From Ephydatia muelleri (taxonomy: Eukaryota > Porifera > Demospongiae > Spongillida > Spongillidae): DNA of 64,000 bases. The stretch is from contig JABACO010000002.1 in the NCBI GenBank assembly GCA_013339895.1, positions 16,247,260 to 16,311,259 of the forward strand, in the 5' to 3' direction. Positions 44,909-58,376 of this stretch are shown here, piece by piece. Position 1 is the stretch's first letter; each line of letters opens with the position of its first letter. The translations under genes and the position numbers were made by a program. The notes under the pieces are model-generated. The model had not been told where the DNA came from. It made no database searches and worked only from the letters and a program-made list of their open reading frames with translations.

Positions 44909-45448
44909 CTATTGGCCTGCATTAATGTATATTGCTGCCGTGTAGTATAGTTTTGGTGGTCTACAGCGTCGGCACGATAGTACGTTACTATACGGTCCTC
45001 TACAGGGGGGAAAACAAATTGGCCAAGTATGATTTTCTCCATTGTAGAGCATTGAAAACTGCACTGCCGATATCAGTGCTAAGGTAATCAGTACGATCAT
45101 ATGTACATGATAGTATGGATTGGAAAGCGTTTGATAGGTATGGACTGGAGCAGCTTCCATATATTTGCCTACGTCATCAAGATGCCGTGAGTGAGGAACC
45201 ATAATAAAACACAAAACTGCCATTACCGCGTACAGGAAAATAACGGGTTTAACCCCTGATTCCTTCATAATACGGTAGATGTAGTAGAGAACCACAGGCA
45301 CGATCACCAGTGAGGGAATCACCACGATTACAAGATGGATGATCCCTATAGCGACGTACACTTCTTGAGTTGAGTAGTCATCTGCGGAAGATTTTAGTAG
45401 TCGTGCAACCGTTTGGTTTTGGTTTTCAAACTCCATCATAAGCTGCAT
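44909..45448 (-). pseudogene. Receptor (7TM) pseudogene, N-terminal half
   Basis: From its ATG at 45448 this closely matches the first ~140 residues of the intact receptor, including the same start, TM1 (EVYVAIGIIHLVIVVIPS) and TM2. It is damaged after TM2 and loses similarity after the TM3-like segment (LISAVQFSMLY) near 45045. The C-terminal half is absent. The sequence after the break (TTGGCCAAGTATGATTTTC on the plus strand, near 45019) recurs near 43666. Confidence 0.85.
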
Positions 45449-48400
45449 GTATAGAAGTATAAAATAGAGCTATACATTAATTTAATTACACAAATGACTA
45501 AGGCTTTGAGATGACGTTCCAACGTCGAATTATTTCACAGGCATGCAGCTTATAGGATCGTTGCGTAAGTGTTTATTGGTCAGTATAACCCGCCCCGAGA
45601 AAAGGAGATCCATGTATGCACCTGCGCCTGCATGTACAATTGATATAATTCATTGTCTTTGAAGCAATTGAAGTCCTGCGTTGGTTGAAGACGCAAGTTT
45701 AACTCTGTGATAAAGACAATATTACGTCATGCATAGGCCTTGATTTGTTAACCAAGAAGTCAAATAATGCATGTCGCACAGAGGCAGTGAGGTCATGCTT
45801 CATCCACCTTGTCCAGGTAAATGCCCTCCTGTACACCACAAATGAACTCTTTCGGACTAATAAATAATACTTCTATACATGCATTGTAGTCAGGGTAACG
45901 TATACAATTACATCAAAGACTAAAGGCTATTGAGAACGTTGAATTACTTAACAGGTAGCTTACAGGATGAAGAGAAGCCACTTTTAAACTAACCATTACC
46001 GTTTTTGGAGACGACACCTTTTTAAGACGAAATGTTTAGTACTCGTTTACAAATAACGTTTCTCGCAACGCGGAAACGCTTACAATGTTCTAATAATACT
46101 AACAGTGTGCTATATATAGCAACACTATTGGGGAAAATAAATATACTCACTGATTTAAAATTATATTCTTGTCTCATCACAAACTTAAGCGTATTTACAA
46201 TCTTAGAATCGCTGAAGAAAAAGAACGAATCGATCGTAGTGGGTTTCGATCTCAAGTCCCCCATCCTAAAATGTCACGTGCAAATGTTAGTAGTGAAGCA
46301 CGTGGTCGTTTTGTAGGCCTGTAAAAAAAATGCCACACAAATATTCTCAAAAATTCCGACCGTAATATGCAAAAAATGCTCTAAATTCCACCCAATAAAG
46401 CCGGTTATCTTTTTAACCGTCACGATAGTTTAATGTGGTCCAGCTCACAGAGGCAGTGAGGGAATGCTTTATCCACAATGTCCAGAAAAGGTATGTACCT
46501 TGTACACTGCATGCATGTGTGCATGCATGCTTGGAGGAAAAGGAAAGAATCAGGAAATAAGCTTGCTACGATGTCTCTAGTTGTAATTAAGTTCTTAGCT
46601 CTAGATTTTGCATCATTTCGCTGCAGCTGTAAAAGACGATTACTATTGTACGCGGGTGGAAAATGACGTCTGATACGTATAGCTGAGTATGTTCGATCTC
46701 ATACAAGCTTGCATTCTGCGAGTTCCATTAAGCCACGCGGCAGCGTAGCTTTCCCTAACATATATATCCGCTCGCCCACTTCTTGTCACATACATGTGTC
46801 TATGAACGTTTGTTTAGTGTGGTTGTGAGACTGAGCAACGCAGTGACGTCACGCTGTCCTGGGACTGCCGCGGCCTTATCTCTGCGCGTTGCCGTGACTA
46901 CTGTATCAGGGAGGGCTAATTATAGATTACTTTACAATACCATGCAACGTCAGGGCCTGAAAATGCATATATAGATTTCCAACCACGCTTACCACTACAC
47001 GATGTGTCGTAGATTTGGGTAATTAAAGGTGGAGACGCGGTATAAAAGAGCGCAAACTGCACAATTTGGTCTGGCCAACCGACAAATTTATGCGGCCAAA
47101 TATGGCGTTGTGGCACCTCACAACGTCACAGTTTACAGTTTTTAAATGTCTATTGATAAAACATGCACTATTCAATCGGGCCATTGGATTGTAAACATGG
47201 GTTCTAATGTGTCTCTTGTACCGGTAACCATAACTGGTATTAAAAATGGCAACGTCTATAGTTTTTGTGTGACGCTAGGCATGATGTTCTCATTTAAGTT
47301 AGAGAAGGATGGCTTCAAAAAGCGGCTAGAAGACGACCGACCGTTTGGTTAGAGATAATATATAAAGGGATTGGCAACGCTACACGTGAGCCATAGAGAT
47401 TCGCAATTTTTCGCGTGCCATCCGACCTGCTGTGAATCGCACCTGCGTAGAAGTGAGGACAGAGTCTAAAACTCGCTGGTTTGTTTGAACTAAAAGGAGA
47501 AGGCTTATTTGATTGTAATTTTCACGTTCACCATCACATGCACTACGTGTCGCTCTTTTTTGAAGGGCAGCGAGTGTTCTGTTGCATAGTTTCGAGCTTT
47601 TTTGCCAAAATTGCGATTTTTCCGAAGCGCCGTTTTTTGTGGGACAGTATCTTACGAATCGATGGTCTTTTCTGTTTGAAAATGGCTCTATAACGTGCAA
47701 GATGGTTAAATTGTAGTGTGGTGTTGTTTGTTTGTAACGGCAGTGCTCAGAACCGCTCCGGGCCAACAGAACGTTGGATATGGTAATTTTGTGGGACAGT
47801 ATAGCCTTTATCGTGTAAGCTAGATCGCTAAATCTGACGCTGTCTTGTAGCTCTTGGTTCATATTTTAGCATTCGAATATTTTTATATCTAGCGCGCGAC
47901 TACGTTACGGCTTGTATTGTGTCAAAGGTGATGGTTTTATGGTTTTTCTAACTTGCTAGCCCATTTTGCAGTCTACAGAGGGTTACAACGCAATTAGCTA
48001 CTCATCGCCATCCTATAATGATAATTGACCTATTTGTGCACACGCATACATTTGTTGGTTGTGGGTTCGAGTACAGGTGCGGATGGCACGCTCTAATGCG
48101 TGAAAAGTGGGCTCGTTTCCAATCCCTTTATATATTATCTCTGGTTTGGTTTTCGAACTCCATCATAAGCTGCATGTATAGATGTATACAGTTAATGACT
48201 ACGGCTTTTGAAATGAGGTACAAAACGCCGAATTATTTCACAGGCAGCTTACAGAAGTGTCGATGGGTCAGAATAATCCGCCCCTAGAAAGATTAATGAT
48301 ACATATCTCTGAAGTCAGCTATAATTTACTTGAATAGCGAGCTATCCCTGCTCAAAATTTTGGAGAGTCTTTTGGATTTCGACATGATCGTTTGTTAAAA

Positions 48401-48745
48401 TCTCTCCGACCATCAACGATGAGACACTGACCAACTGATTTATGATCAGATTGGTCATAATAACTCAATGAAGCATAACTGAAGCAAAATCTCTACACAG
48501 AGTGCTCCAAGGTCTTAAACTAGTATAACTCAATATAAAACCATTCACGTTCGGAAACATGCGATGCATGTACGCCGACAAACGCATCATTCTAAAAATT
48601 GTACAGTTGTACAATAGTTGGCCATCCAGTGATCGTGCACTGGCCCAGAAGTTTTGAGAGTGTTCTGAAGTTAAATACGATCGTTAAAATCCCTGTATTT
48701 CTCGTCATTCGCGTTAACCGTCGTTGCGATGTTATTGAATCGCGC

Positions 48746-48929
<184 letters not shown>

Positions 48930-49211
48930 TTCACCATTTGATCAAGTGCATGGGTTACTGGTGGTGATATTCGCTTAGTTTACAAGGTCCAGAGTGTGGC
49001 ATGCAGTAAATGTACATGCATGCATGGCCAACGTTGTCCACTTTTATAACATGCATGCACTACATACGTAATACATAACTCAGTGTGCGCTTGTGTGTGC
49101 ATGTGTGTATATGTGTGCATGTGTCTGTGGTGTGTGTAAGTGTGAAGGATCAAGGTGAGGGGTGGAGGGTGTGATGGTGGGATGTACATTAAATTGCATG
49201 TGGGGCGGCAT

Positions 49212-49668
49212 TCAGTATACATTATTCGGATCGCAACAGTTGATTGTGCATGCTGGTTGGAATGTTGAGGAAGATTCAATGGCATTTGCAGCTGAAGAGC
49301 TGGCTATGGAGTCTGCTTTTTTACAGCACCTGAGCGCCATTCGCGGAATTTCGGAGTGGAGGATGGGGATGGAGAGTGCTGTGAAGGAATAGCTGACATC
49401 ACCGATATATTGACCTATCACCACCAGCTGATCGATCGAGCGTCTCCTGCGACTGCTCTAGTACAAGTAACTTCTTTCGCAGGAAGTAAACCACAATGCC
49501 GAGTGCTATATGTAGCACGTGATATTGAAGGTACTGATCGTCGAGTTGTCCGCGGTACTTTATAAGCACGTGAGCATCAAACCATGTCACTGTTACCTTC
49601 CACGCTACTACCATCTTCATGGTCCTCCTCCTTAGTGCCATCATCTTCCATATGTACCAGTAAATCAT
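49212..49668 (-). pseudogene. Receptor (7TM) pseudogene, C-terminal part
   Basis: The frames encode TVTWFDAHVL, then VVYFLRKKLLVLEQSQETLD, equivalent to the TM6-TM7 loop (YYLGKELSASEQSQETLN) of the intact receptor, then QYIGDVSYSFTALSIPIL (TM7). The frames are shifted between the pieces. It is the copy-2 counterpart of 2984-3632. Confidence 0.8.
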
Positions 49669-51049
49669 GTAAGCCTATAGATTGAAAGGTCTCATGTACA
49701 CAGAAGGTACGTTACGAAAGACGCTCACGCACCTACGAAGAGCCACAACTCCCGCGCCAAAGCAAGCACCAGAAATAACAATACTTTAACTTTAAAATAA
49801 TGATACGTGGTCTAAATATACGCACCAATGACATAAGGAATATCATTTGTCACTATAACAACCAACAGGAAGAAGGTGCGCGCGCGCGCGCCAGAAATTC
49901 CTTAAGTCAACTGAGTAATATTGTACGCGGGCGGAAAATGACGTCTGTTACGTACAGCTGAGTATGTTCGATCTCGTGCAGGCTTGCATTTTGCGAGTTC
50001 CATTAAGCCACGCGGCAGCGTAGCTTTCCCTAACATGCATAGTCGCTTGCCCAATTCCTGTCACATACTTGTGTCTATGAACGCTCGACGTTTAGTGTGG
50101 TTGCGAGACTGAGCAATGCCGTGACGTCACGCTGTACCTGGGACTGCCGCGGCCTTATATCTGTATCAGGGAGGGCTAATTATATATTACTTTACAATAC
50201 CATGCAACGTCAGGGCCTGAAAATGCACATATAGATTTCCAACGACGCTTAGCTCTATACGATGTGTCATAGATTTGGCCAATGAACTCCTTCGCGGGCA
50301 ACTGCCGCAGCTGCTATGATGCCACTTTTAAAATCTAACCATTAACGTTTTATTTGCTTGTCAAATTCCCCGACGCTGTTTACAAAGAAACGTTTCCCCA
50401 AAACACTTTTTCCTCACAATACAGCAATAATTGCCAACGTCCTTGACACTGAAAACATATATTATTCATGTTTACGGCTTCAGTTACCAGAAGCCGTGAT
50501 CATGAGGAACTTTACGTATAATGTTTCATTATTGTGTTATTGGTGTTTCAGGCCCCTTCTTTGTAATGAGCTTTGACAAGCAAATAAACTTTTCCTCTGA
50601 ACAATGTGTTGACTTCAAAAACGTTAATAGTGAAATTAAAAAAAAAGTGGCAGCTGCGGCGTAATAATGCACTGTTGCCCGCGAAAGAGTTAAAGGTGGA
50701 GGAGACTCGGTATAAAAGAGCGCAGACAGCACAATTTAGCCAGCCAACCGACAAATTTATGCGGCGTAAGTTTTTGTGGCACCTCACAACGTCACAGTTT
50801 TTTTTTAATGTTTATTGAGAGAACATGCATTATTCAATCGGGCTATTGGATTGTAAACTATTTATATGGATTCTAGTGTCCTTTGTACCTGTAACCAAAA
50901 CTGGTATTAAAAATGGCGACGTCAATAGTTTTCGTGTGACGCTAGGCATGACGTTTTCATCTCTAAGGAGGAGAAGAATGCCTTCAAAAAGCGGCTAGAG
51001 ATACTATCCACCAGCCCCGGATCCAGCATAGGCCGCCCCCCCCAACGCG

Positions 51050-51331
51050 TATGAAATGCCGCCCCCTGGCAGCTTTTGCCGCCGCCCCCCCCCCCCCCCC
51101 CCACCCCTTCCCGACGACAAAGATCTACAGATTACGTGTTGCGCCATACTTAAAAGTCCCGATTACTCAGTTGTACGGACAAATGTCAACGAAGCGGTGG
51201 AGCAGGTGCGGAATGGACCCGTTTGTCGTGATGTTCCTTGTGTTTTAGTAGAGAATGCGTGCATGGGAGTGACGAATTGGTTCATTTAACTTGCCGACTG
51301 CCCCCCCCAGTTTTGGTATAATCGGACTGCA

Positions 51332-51364
<33 letters not shown>

Positions 51365-51480
51365 TTTTGGTATATAGCCGTAAGCGGACTGCACCCCCAC
51401 CCCCACCTCGTTCAAACAGCTTCGCATACATTGCCGCCCCTCTGGTAAAACTGCCCCCCCCCCCCCCCCCCCCCATAACA
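51050..51480. repeat. Poly-C clusters
   Basis: Several C runs lie at about 51086-51102, 51336-51363 and 51457-51474, separated by a diverged repeated phrase (TTTTGGTATA and GACTGC). Proline- and glycine-rich frames here follow from the tracts. Confidence 0.8.
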
Positions 51481-51504
51481 AATTCCTGGATCCGGGGCTG
51501 CTAT

Positions 51505-52449
51505 CCACCTACAGCAGGCAGTGGCAGTGTTCAACACCCAGGTCTCCCTCTCCAATACCATTTCGGTCAATTCTGTTCAGGACTCTCCCATTTCCCAGAA
51601 GGTCTTGTCAGGAATGATTTATGCACAACATTTCCACATCTTGTTGGTGTCTTCCTCCCCTGCCAACATAGCTCGCCTCCTGTCAGTGGCAGCTCCTCAT
51701 GCTTCCTCTTGCTGGTTTGGGCTTGCACCTGGAGTCGAATGAATACCAGATGGTCATTAGGTGGTGGCTGGGGTTGGATACTTCTGCTCGGTCCATGTGC
51801 CCATTCTGCCCCGATACTGCTCTTGACCCTCTTGGTCACCATGCTGTGACCTGCAGGCATGAGGGAGAGGTGGTCATACGCCATAATCGTCTAAGGGATG
51901 AATGAGGTATTCAACCTCTTTCGTAGTGCCCACCTAAGTGTGAGTGTGGAGAGAGGTCATGATCTCACCAGAGACCTTGCCCACACCAGGCCCGCTGACA
52001 TCCTTATTGCTGGCTGGGACAAAGGCAAACCTGTGGCGCTAGACCTGACCATCACTTCACCACTCTGCCATCTTGAGTGAATCGTGTCACCAGGCTGGTG
52101 CAGTAGCCCTTGCAGCTGAGGTCTGTAAGCTCCACTGAAGTGGTCCCAAATGCCAAGAGTTGGGCTGGCCCTGCATTCCATTAGCTGTGGAGACATATGG
52201 CAATTGGTGCAAGGAGGCCTGCAGTACCTTTTCCAGGCTGGCATCCTACCTAGCCATTCACCAGCCCTCCCCTAAATCAGCTGTTGTGGCAGAAATTTAA
52301 TGCCGATTGAGTATAGCCCTGGTTCACTCCATTGCCAGAGCCATCCTGGCTAGGGAGCTCCCGCCCTCCTAGCTGCTATTAGGTTGTGCCTTAGGATATA
52401 ATAGGTTGTACTCTTTATACAGTGTTGTTTTTGTGTATGTATACGATTC

Positions 52450-52481
<32 letters not shown>
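51505..52481 (+). pseudogene. Retroelement 3' end with poly(A) tail
   Basis: The coding pieces in order are SVQDSPISQKVLSGMIYAQH, APHASSCWFGLAPG, CPFCPDTALDPLGHHAVTC (a CCHC-type zinc motif), RPADILIAGWDKGKPVALDL, and a frame-shifted tail with CIPLAVE-like and ELPPS-like ends near 52170-52372. This is the conserved C-terminal part of a reverse-transcriptase ORF family of marine invertebrates. About 80 bp of 3' UTR and then 31 A (52451-52481) follow, as in a 5'-truncated non-LTR insertion. At least three frame breaks make it dead. Confidence 0.75.
52451..52481 (+). repeat. Poly(A) tail, 31 bases
   Basis: It directly follows the retroelement 3' end and marks its orientation as plus. Confidence 0.8.
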
Positions 52482-52483
<2 letters not shown>

Positions 52484-52779
52484 CTGGCATTCCGTACAAC
52501 CACATCAGTGGGAAAATCAAAGTCAGTGGTCCTACATGAAATATATGGGAGGCTAAACATGCACATTGTCAGAGCCAATACTACGGCAATACTGTCAAGG
52601 TACATACCACTTGCCAATGAGTTTCAGTAGTCATGCATTAAATCTTTTGTGTGCTGTTGCTGTAAGTGTATGGAATAATTTAATGCATTATCATAAAAAT
52701 AAAAATAAAAGAACAAATCATAATACAGAGCCCAGACTAAAGCTAATCAAAAGGTAAATGTGTAAGTACAGTTTGTTAC

Positions 52780-53740
52780 AACAACAAAATCAGGAGGAAT
52801 TGTATTTCAGGGGTGACTCAGTACTGAGGCAGCAGAAAGCACCCTTTGGTTGGACAACAAATGCATTAGTCTGCTCTCTACCATCGTCCAACCACAGGGA
52901 GGTGGTGTGACACAAAGGCGTCAGAAGGATGGCACTATAGATCAGAAGAGGAATGTCCTGAGTCAGTTCCAAACACATGGGAGGAGTAGACCACGCAAAC
53001 CAGCTTAGGCACAACAGTACAACATGGTTCGGCTCAAGTGCAGAAAGTCTTCCATATACATTTACAGACACGGCCATCACCAATTCTGCATCTTTTACAA
53101 TTAGTACAGTGATCACAAAACCACACTTAAAACTTTTGGCTCACCCTGGCATCACAGCAAATACAAAAGTACACGTCATGAAAATGGCCAGGGAGTAAGT
53201 CATCTTCAGGGTACTGGCCCATGCCATCTCCAATTAAGCCTCCAATTTATGGTAAAGGGTAGCATTGTGTACAATTTGCATGCTTTTTGTTTTGCATTCA
53301 AATGGTGAAGGCTTTAAACAAATTTTTTTGCTACTGCCTGTTATGCAACGTATATTTGCAAATTATCTGAAACCACTCAATAACATTTTTATGATTTGCA
53401 TATTCTAATTTTTGATAACATGTTTTGATTGATTACATTAATTCAGATACTCGATAGTAGTGTGATGGCATCAGTGTTTACGACATGAACATCAAACAAT
53501 TCCTCCACCTGTGGTTGCCAAACATCTCAGATGCCCAACTCAAGCCTTAGTCCTTAACACAGACACATGCAAACAGTCACCGCGTAGTCGATTATACCTG
53601 GTCACAACATCTCCTCCAGAGCGACAGGTTAGGGGCCGGAACTTAGAGCATGATGACCATTCTTGTCGGCTTTGTCAAGGTCGTAAGTCCGAGCAAAAAG
53701 GGAAAAGAATAATGCATCCCATTAATTCTTAATTATTAAC
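52780..53740 (+). pseudogene. piggyBac-like transposase remnant
   Basis: Fragments read in order include YFRGDSVLRQQK, a segment ending SSNHREVV, then MGGVDHANQLR (52977), which matches the MGGVDxxDQLR motif typical of piggyBac transposases. A cysteine-bearing tail follows (DDHSCRLCQGRKS near 53665). Stops and shifts separate them, and an AT-rich non-coding gap lies at 53215-53480. I see no TTAA-flanked terminal repeats. An inverted scrap of the tail is at 12260-12480. Confidence 0.6.
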
Positions 53741-53784
53741 TATTTAGTCATAAAATGGCGGCTACTACTGCTAATTTCTAACGA

Positions 53785-53855
53785 TCCTCGGTAGTATAGT
53801 GGTTAGTATCTCCGCGTGTCACGTGAAGACCCGGGATCAATTCCCCGCCGGGGAG
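53785..53855 (+). tRNA. tRNA-Asp (GTC)-like sequence, possibly degenerate
   Basis: The acceptor stem pairs TCCTCGG with CCGGGGA and leaves G as the discriminator. The D arm is GTATAGTGGTTAGTATC and the anticodon loop is GTGTCAC, giving GTC for aspartate. The anticodon stem has one mismatch (TCCGC against GTGAA) plus a wobble, the T stem has one mismatch (CCGGG against CCCCG), and the T loop reads ATCAATT rather than TTCGATT, weakening box B of the internal promoter. There is no intron and no clear T-run terminator right after it. It may be a decayed gene or a tRNA-derived repeat. Confidence 0.7.
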
Positions 53856-54018
53856 CTATTTTTATGTTTCGTTTGCTTGTATTATTCATGCACGTTATAT
53901 CTTCAACTATCTTTCTAAATGCTAAATAGGTATATGCAGCAATGACTTGCCTATGTTGATAATCAATAGTGAAAAAACGTTATAATAAAGACGTGTGTGC
54001 GCGTGTGCGTGCGTGTGA

Positions 54019-54079
<61 letters not shown>
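54019..54079. repeat. (GT)n microsatellite
   Basis: A pure GT array is preceded by GTGCGT variants. Confidence 0.95.
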
Positions 54080-54080
<1 letters not shown>

Positions 54081-54153
54081 AGGGTCAGAAACACTCTCAG
54101 CATGCATTTATATAAACAGAAGAAATAAGCCTCTACTTGTATTATAGAGAATA

Positions 54154-54429
54154 CTATGTACCAGTAAATCTCAAGCTGTTAGTAACAAAGGAATAGACGA
54201 CAATCAATAAACAAGCAGCATAAACCATTTTCAAGGTGATCTGGAATCTGAAGTAGACAATTGATAACTGCACTGTGCCGATATCAGTGCTACGGTAATC
54301 GCCAAGATCGCATGCATCACGAGAGGCTTTACAGCTTGGATAGCGTACATGTATGTTCGATATGGACTGGAGGAGCAGTTTGAGTGAGCTGTTATTGTTG
54401 AGTTCAGCCCTGCATTGTGCATTGTGCAT
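54154..54429 (-). pseudogene. Receptor (7TM) pseudogene, TM3-TM4 fragment
   Basis: It encodes YFRFQITLKMVYAACLLIVV and YSFVTNSLRFTGT, almost the same as TM3-TM4 of the intact receptor at 37458, with a damaged TM3 upstream. It ends at FTGT. It is the fourth receptor fragment in the window. Confidence 0.85.
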
Positions 54430-55450
54430 TTCAGCTAAAGGTCAGTTCAGTATGCCAGCTGCTAATCTATACACAATATGACCACATTATATTCATTGCA
54501 GCATCTCGTCTCATGAGGAGCAGCTGTGATAGGGCACAACAAACCTTAGAACAAAATTCCCCTCACAGGGAAGTTAACACAAACCCAAGCATGCACACTT
54601 TTTACACAACTCAATTAACTGCACATATGTATGCACACATATACAAACAGTGCCTCTTCTACATGCACATGCATTAATACATGCACCAGGACACCAGGTC
54701 CTCTTCCTACTCTTCCTCCCCCTTCCACCTTCTCTTCCTCCCTGTCCTCCTCCTCCACCTCCGCCTTCATTTCCAGGTCCCCTTGCATGGACCAAGGAGT
54801 ATGTGCCTCTATTGGCTGATGGGGCAGTGCCTAGTAATAAGCTGAGGAGACTGGAGGTAGAAAAGTATGCATGGACGCAGGATGAAGTATAGACGCAGGA
54901 TGAAGTTGGAAAATAAGAAGTTTGTGGCTGTGAAAGGTACACACATGCTGCCTTGAGGTAAGACCATGCGCAACTTACCAGAAAGCCCACAATGTATTCA
55001 TTGAAGCATCACCTGCCTTATCCATCCTGCAACACAGAGTACATGTTTACCCAAAGGATAGTTCTCATGAGACCTCAATCACTACAGCAGCCTCAGAAGT
55101 CAGGTATGCATATTGTTGCAGCACTCTATACACATGGATATCCATTGTGTTGTAGCAGTGCGCACATGTACACAGGTCTTGGATTCTGATCTCATGATTA
55201 TGAGAAATGATGACATAAATCAGACAATGATAAGGGATCATTGCACTTCAAGGGCTTGCCAATAATGTCTGTCTCTACGAAGATAGGTCAAGACATGGAG
55301 GTGATCAGAAGAACTAAGCGTATAACTTAATACTGAATTTTCTGTACATGTATGCACAATTTCTTATATATGGTTATTTTCAAATCGTGATCATTCTATT
55401 GGTAAATTAAGCAACTACTATGCACATAGTTATATATCAAACAATACACT
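54430..55450. other. No supported gene
   Basis: Several short frames occur, including a Pro/Ser-rich stretch at 54700-54770 followed by one that could encode AWTKEYVPLLADGAVPSNK (54783-54840). I recognise no family and see no splice-supported structure. Confidence 0.35.
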
Positions 55451-56136
55451 TCACAAGTTGCAAGTACACTTTTTCCACGAAGTATCTCTTTTTAAGGTGC
55501 CATCTTCCTCTCTATCATATAGTTTCTTTGACCATATTGTTGTCCTTTTCATTTCCACTGGGAAATGAATGCGACAGCCGTCTCCTAGGCGGTGATCATA
55601 AATTGTGTCCCAACCCGGTGTAAAATAGACAGGACCTGAATCAAAAGATTTGTATCCTTTTTTTGTGTCCATTCTAGTAACACCTTTGTGTCGAAACAGA
55701 AATTGGTAGACGTCACTTCGGAATTCAAAAGATATAAATCTTTTACGGCTGGTTCCTGTGGAGAGGGATAGCTGGACATCCGACATCATTCTGCTGACAC
55801 TATTTAGTATCACACGGGATGATGGTTTAGGGTCATTAAATGTCCTGAAGGTTAGATACATAAGATATGATATAATTCGTACTTTAAAAGGTACGGTGTA
55901 ACGACTTTCTGATTCACCCACGAAACATCCTCGACGGGCCATCCTTTCCACAGTACTAGAAATTCCCTTTGAGCACCCTTGGTACGGATTAATGATGGAG
56001 TTCTCATTACTATATAATTCTTTTTACCTTTCGTCTTGACGTTATGATTCTCTCGACTGGATGATAAGCCATTACGCGCGTATTGTAGTATAGTTTTAAG
56101 TTCACTTAGCGGTGATGTAATCCTAGCTAGTTGCAT
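55451..56136 (-). CDS. Small chromodomain protein, two exons
   Basis: The exons on the minus strand are 56136-55883 and 55844-55451, separated by a 38-base intron (GTACGA...TTCAG). The join is in frame and gives 215 residues. Exon 1 carries a chromodomain-like block (NYIVMRTPSL, then REFLVLWKGWPVEDVSWV), where aromatic residues would bind a methylated lysine. Exon 2 encodes a conserved-looking, basic C-terminal domain (TPYLLKTFNDPKPS, FEFRSDVYQFLF, GWDTIYDHRLGDG) that I do not recognise. Chromodomains also occur after retroelement integrases, but no integrase is adjacent. A GTG-started extension reaches 56163, and further 5' exons are possible. The absence of stops across both exons argues for a real or recently active gene. 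Confidence 0.65.
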
Positions 56137-56169
56137 CGCGGCCCTTTCTGGGGTACAGGCCACACCCAG

Positions 56170-57080
<911 letters not shown>

Positions 57081-57644
57081 AAAGAGCTAGGAGTATGTGG
57101 TAATGTATGTGTTCGCGCGCGCGTGGTGTGTCATTGCGCATATCGGGATGAGGTATCAAGATGTAGGAACGGACATTTAACTTATGCAGTCGTAGAAAAC
57201 AGGTAGATATACACGCCGAGCGCGCGTTCGTCTATTCACGCCGATGAAACAAATATTCAAATACGTTGAACCAAGGGCACATTACGAGCATTGAGAAAAC
57301 GACACGCTCCTCCCACTCACACGCGCACCAGCACTTATCATTTGCACTATCAGGGCGCGCCCACATTAGATGTTATTAATCATTATTGACCTCTAAAGAA
57401 AATTATTTCGCAATAGCAAAAGTAATTAATTTTGTTGTTGATTCTCCTGCTCGCAAAATGAAAGCGAAAAATAAAAGAATGCAGTATATATATATTATTT
57501 ATAATCCTACAGCGGTAATGTTTGAAAACAATCAAATATGCGTTTTCAATGTATAGACGTGTATGGATGTCCGAAATTGCCTTCGTCAAGAAAAGCTCCT
57601 GGTCGGGCCTTTCTCAGTTGACCGTTCAAATTGCGCTCACTACA
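57081..57644. other. Non-coding stretch
   Basis: It has CG-alternating tracts (GCGCGCGCG near 57114 and GAGCGCGCG near 57218) and no supported gene. Confidence 0.4.
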
Positions 57645-57836
57645 GTGTAGATGGCCCGTACCCGTGTAGATGGCCCGTACCCGTGTAGATGGCCCGTACC
57701 CGTGTAGATGGCCCGTACCCGTGTAGATGGCCCGTACCCGTGTAGATGGCCCGTACCCGTGTAGATGGCCCGTACCCTTGTAGATGGCCCGTACCCGTGT
57801 AGATGGCCCGTACCCGTGTAGATGGCCCGTACCCAT
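57645..57836. repeat. 19-bp minisatellite
   Basis: Ten nearly perfect head-to-tail copies of GTGTAGATGGCCCGTACCC lie here, with a single variant (CTTG) in the seventh copy. The uniformity implies recent expansion. The unit includes no recognisable promoter element. Confidence 0.95.
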
Positions 57837-58376
57837 CTACTACTGTATTATGCTATTTTTGCATTGCGAAATATTTGTAACCATTTTTTTCTAATGCCAT
57901 TCTTTTGCTAATTGGTTGACATTTCATAGTCAAAAGTGTAATACGTCTAAAGCGAACCCGTCGCATCAGAGGATGCCAATAGGTGTTTAATTAAGAATCG
58001 CATTGATCCAGGCACGAAGTGTGGCAAATACGGCTAACGATAAAACCAGTTAGATCCTGTAACTGTTTTATCAGTGAGACAATTCAGCGAAAACCAGCAT
58101 TAAAATAGTGGGGACAATCTTGATTGACGAAGCAGTGAAAAATACATGTATATGTTCCGTACGGATGCCCAGCAATCGACCAGTTACGTAACCGGACAAC
58201 CGGATACACAACCGGACGGCCGGTTATGTAACCGGATAGTGACTTGCAACAAGGTGTCACATTCATTTATCCACGTGTTACACGCCCGATGGATGCATTC
58301 GTAGAATACTTTGTTGCTGCATTTCCAAAAGACGCTAAGAGAACAAGAAGTGCCGTAATTCACCAGCAGTTTGGAG

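Noticed and set aside
57645..57836. CRISPR-like array of 19-bp repeats
   Set aside because: There are no unique spacers between units, so it is a minisatellite.
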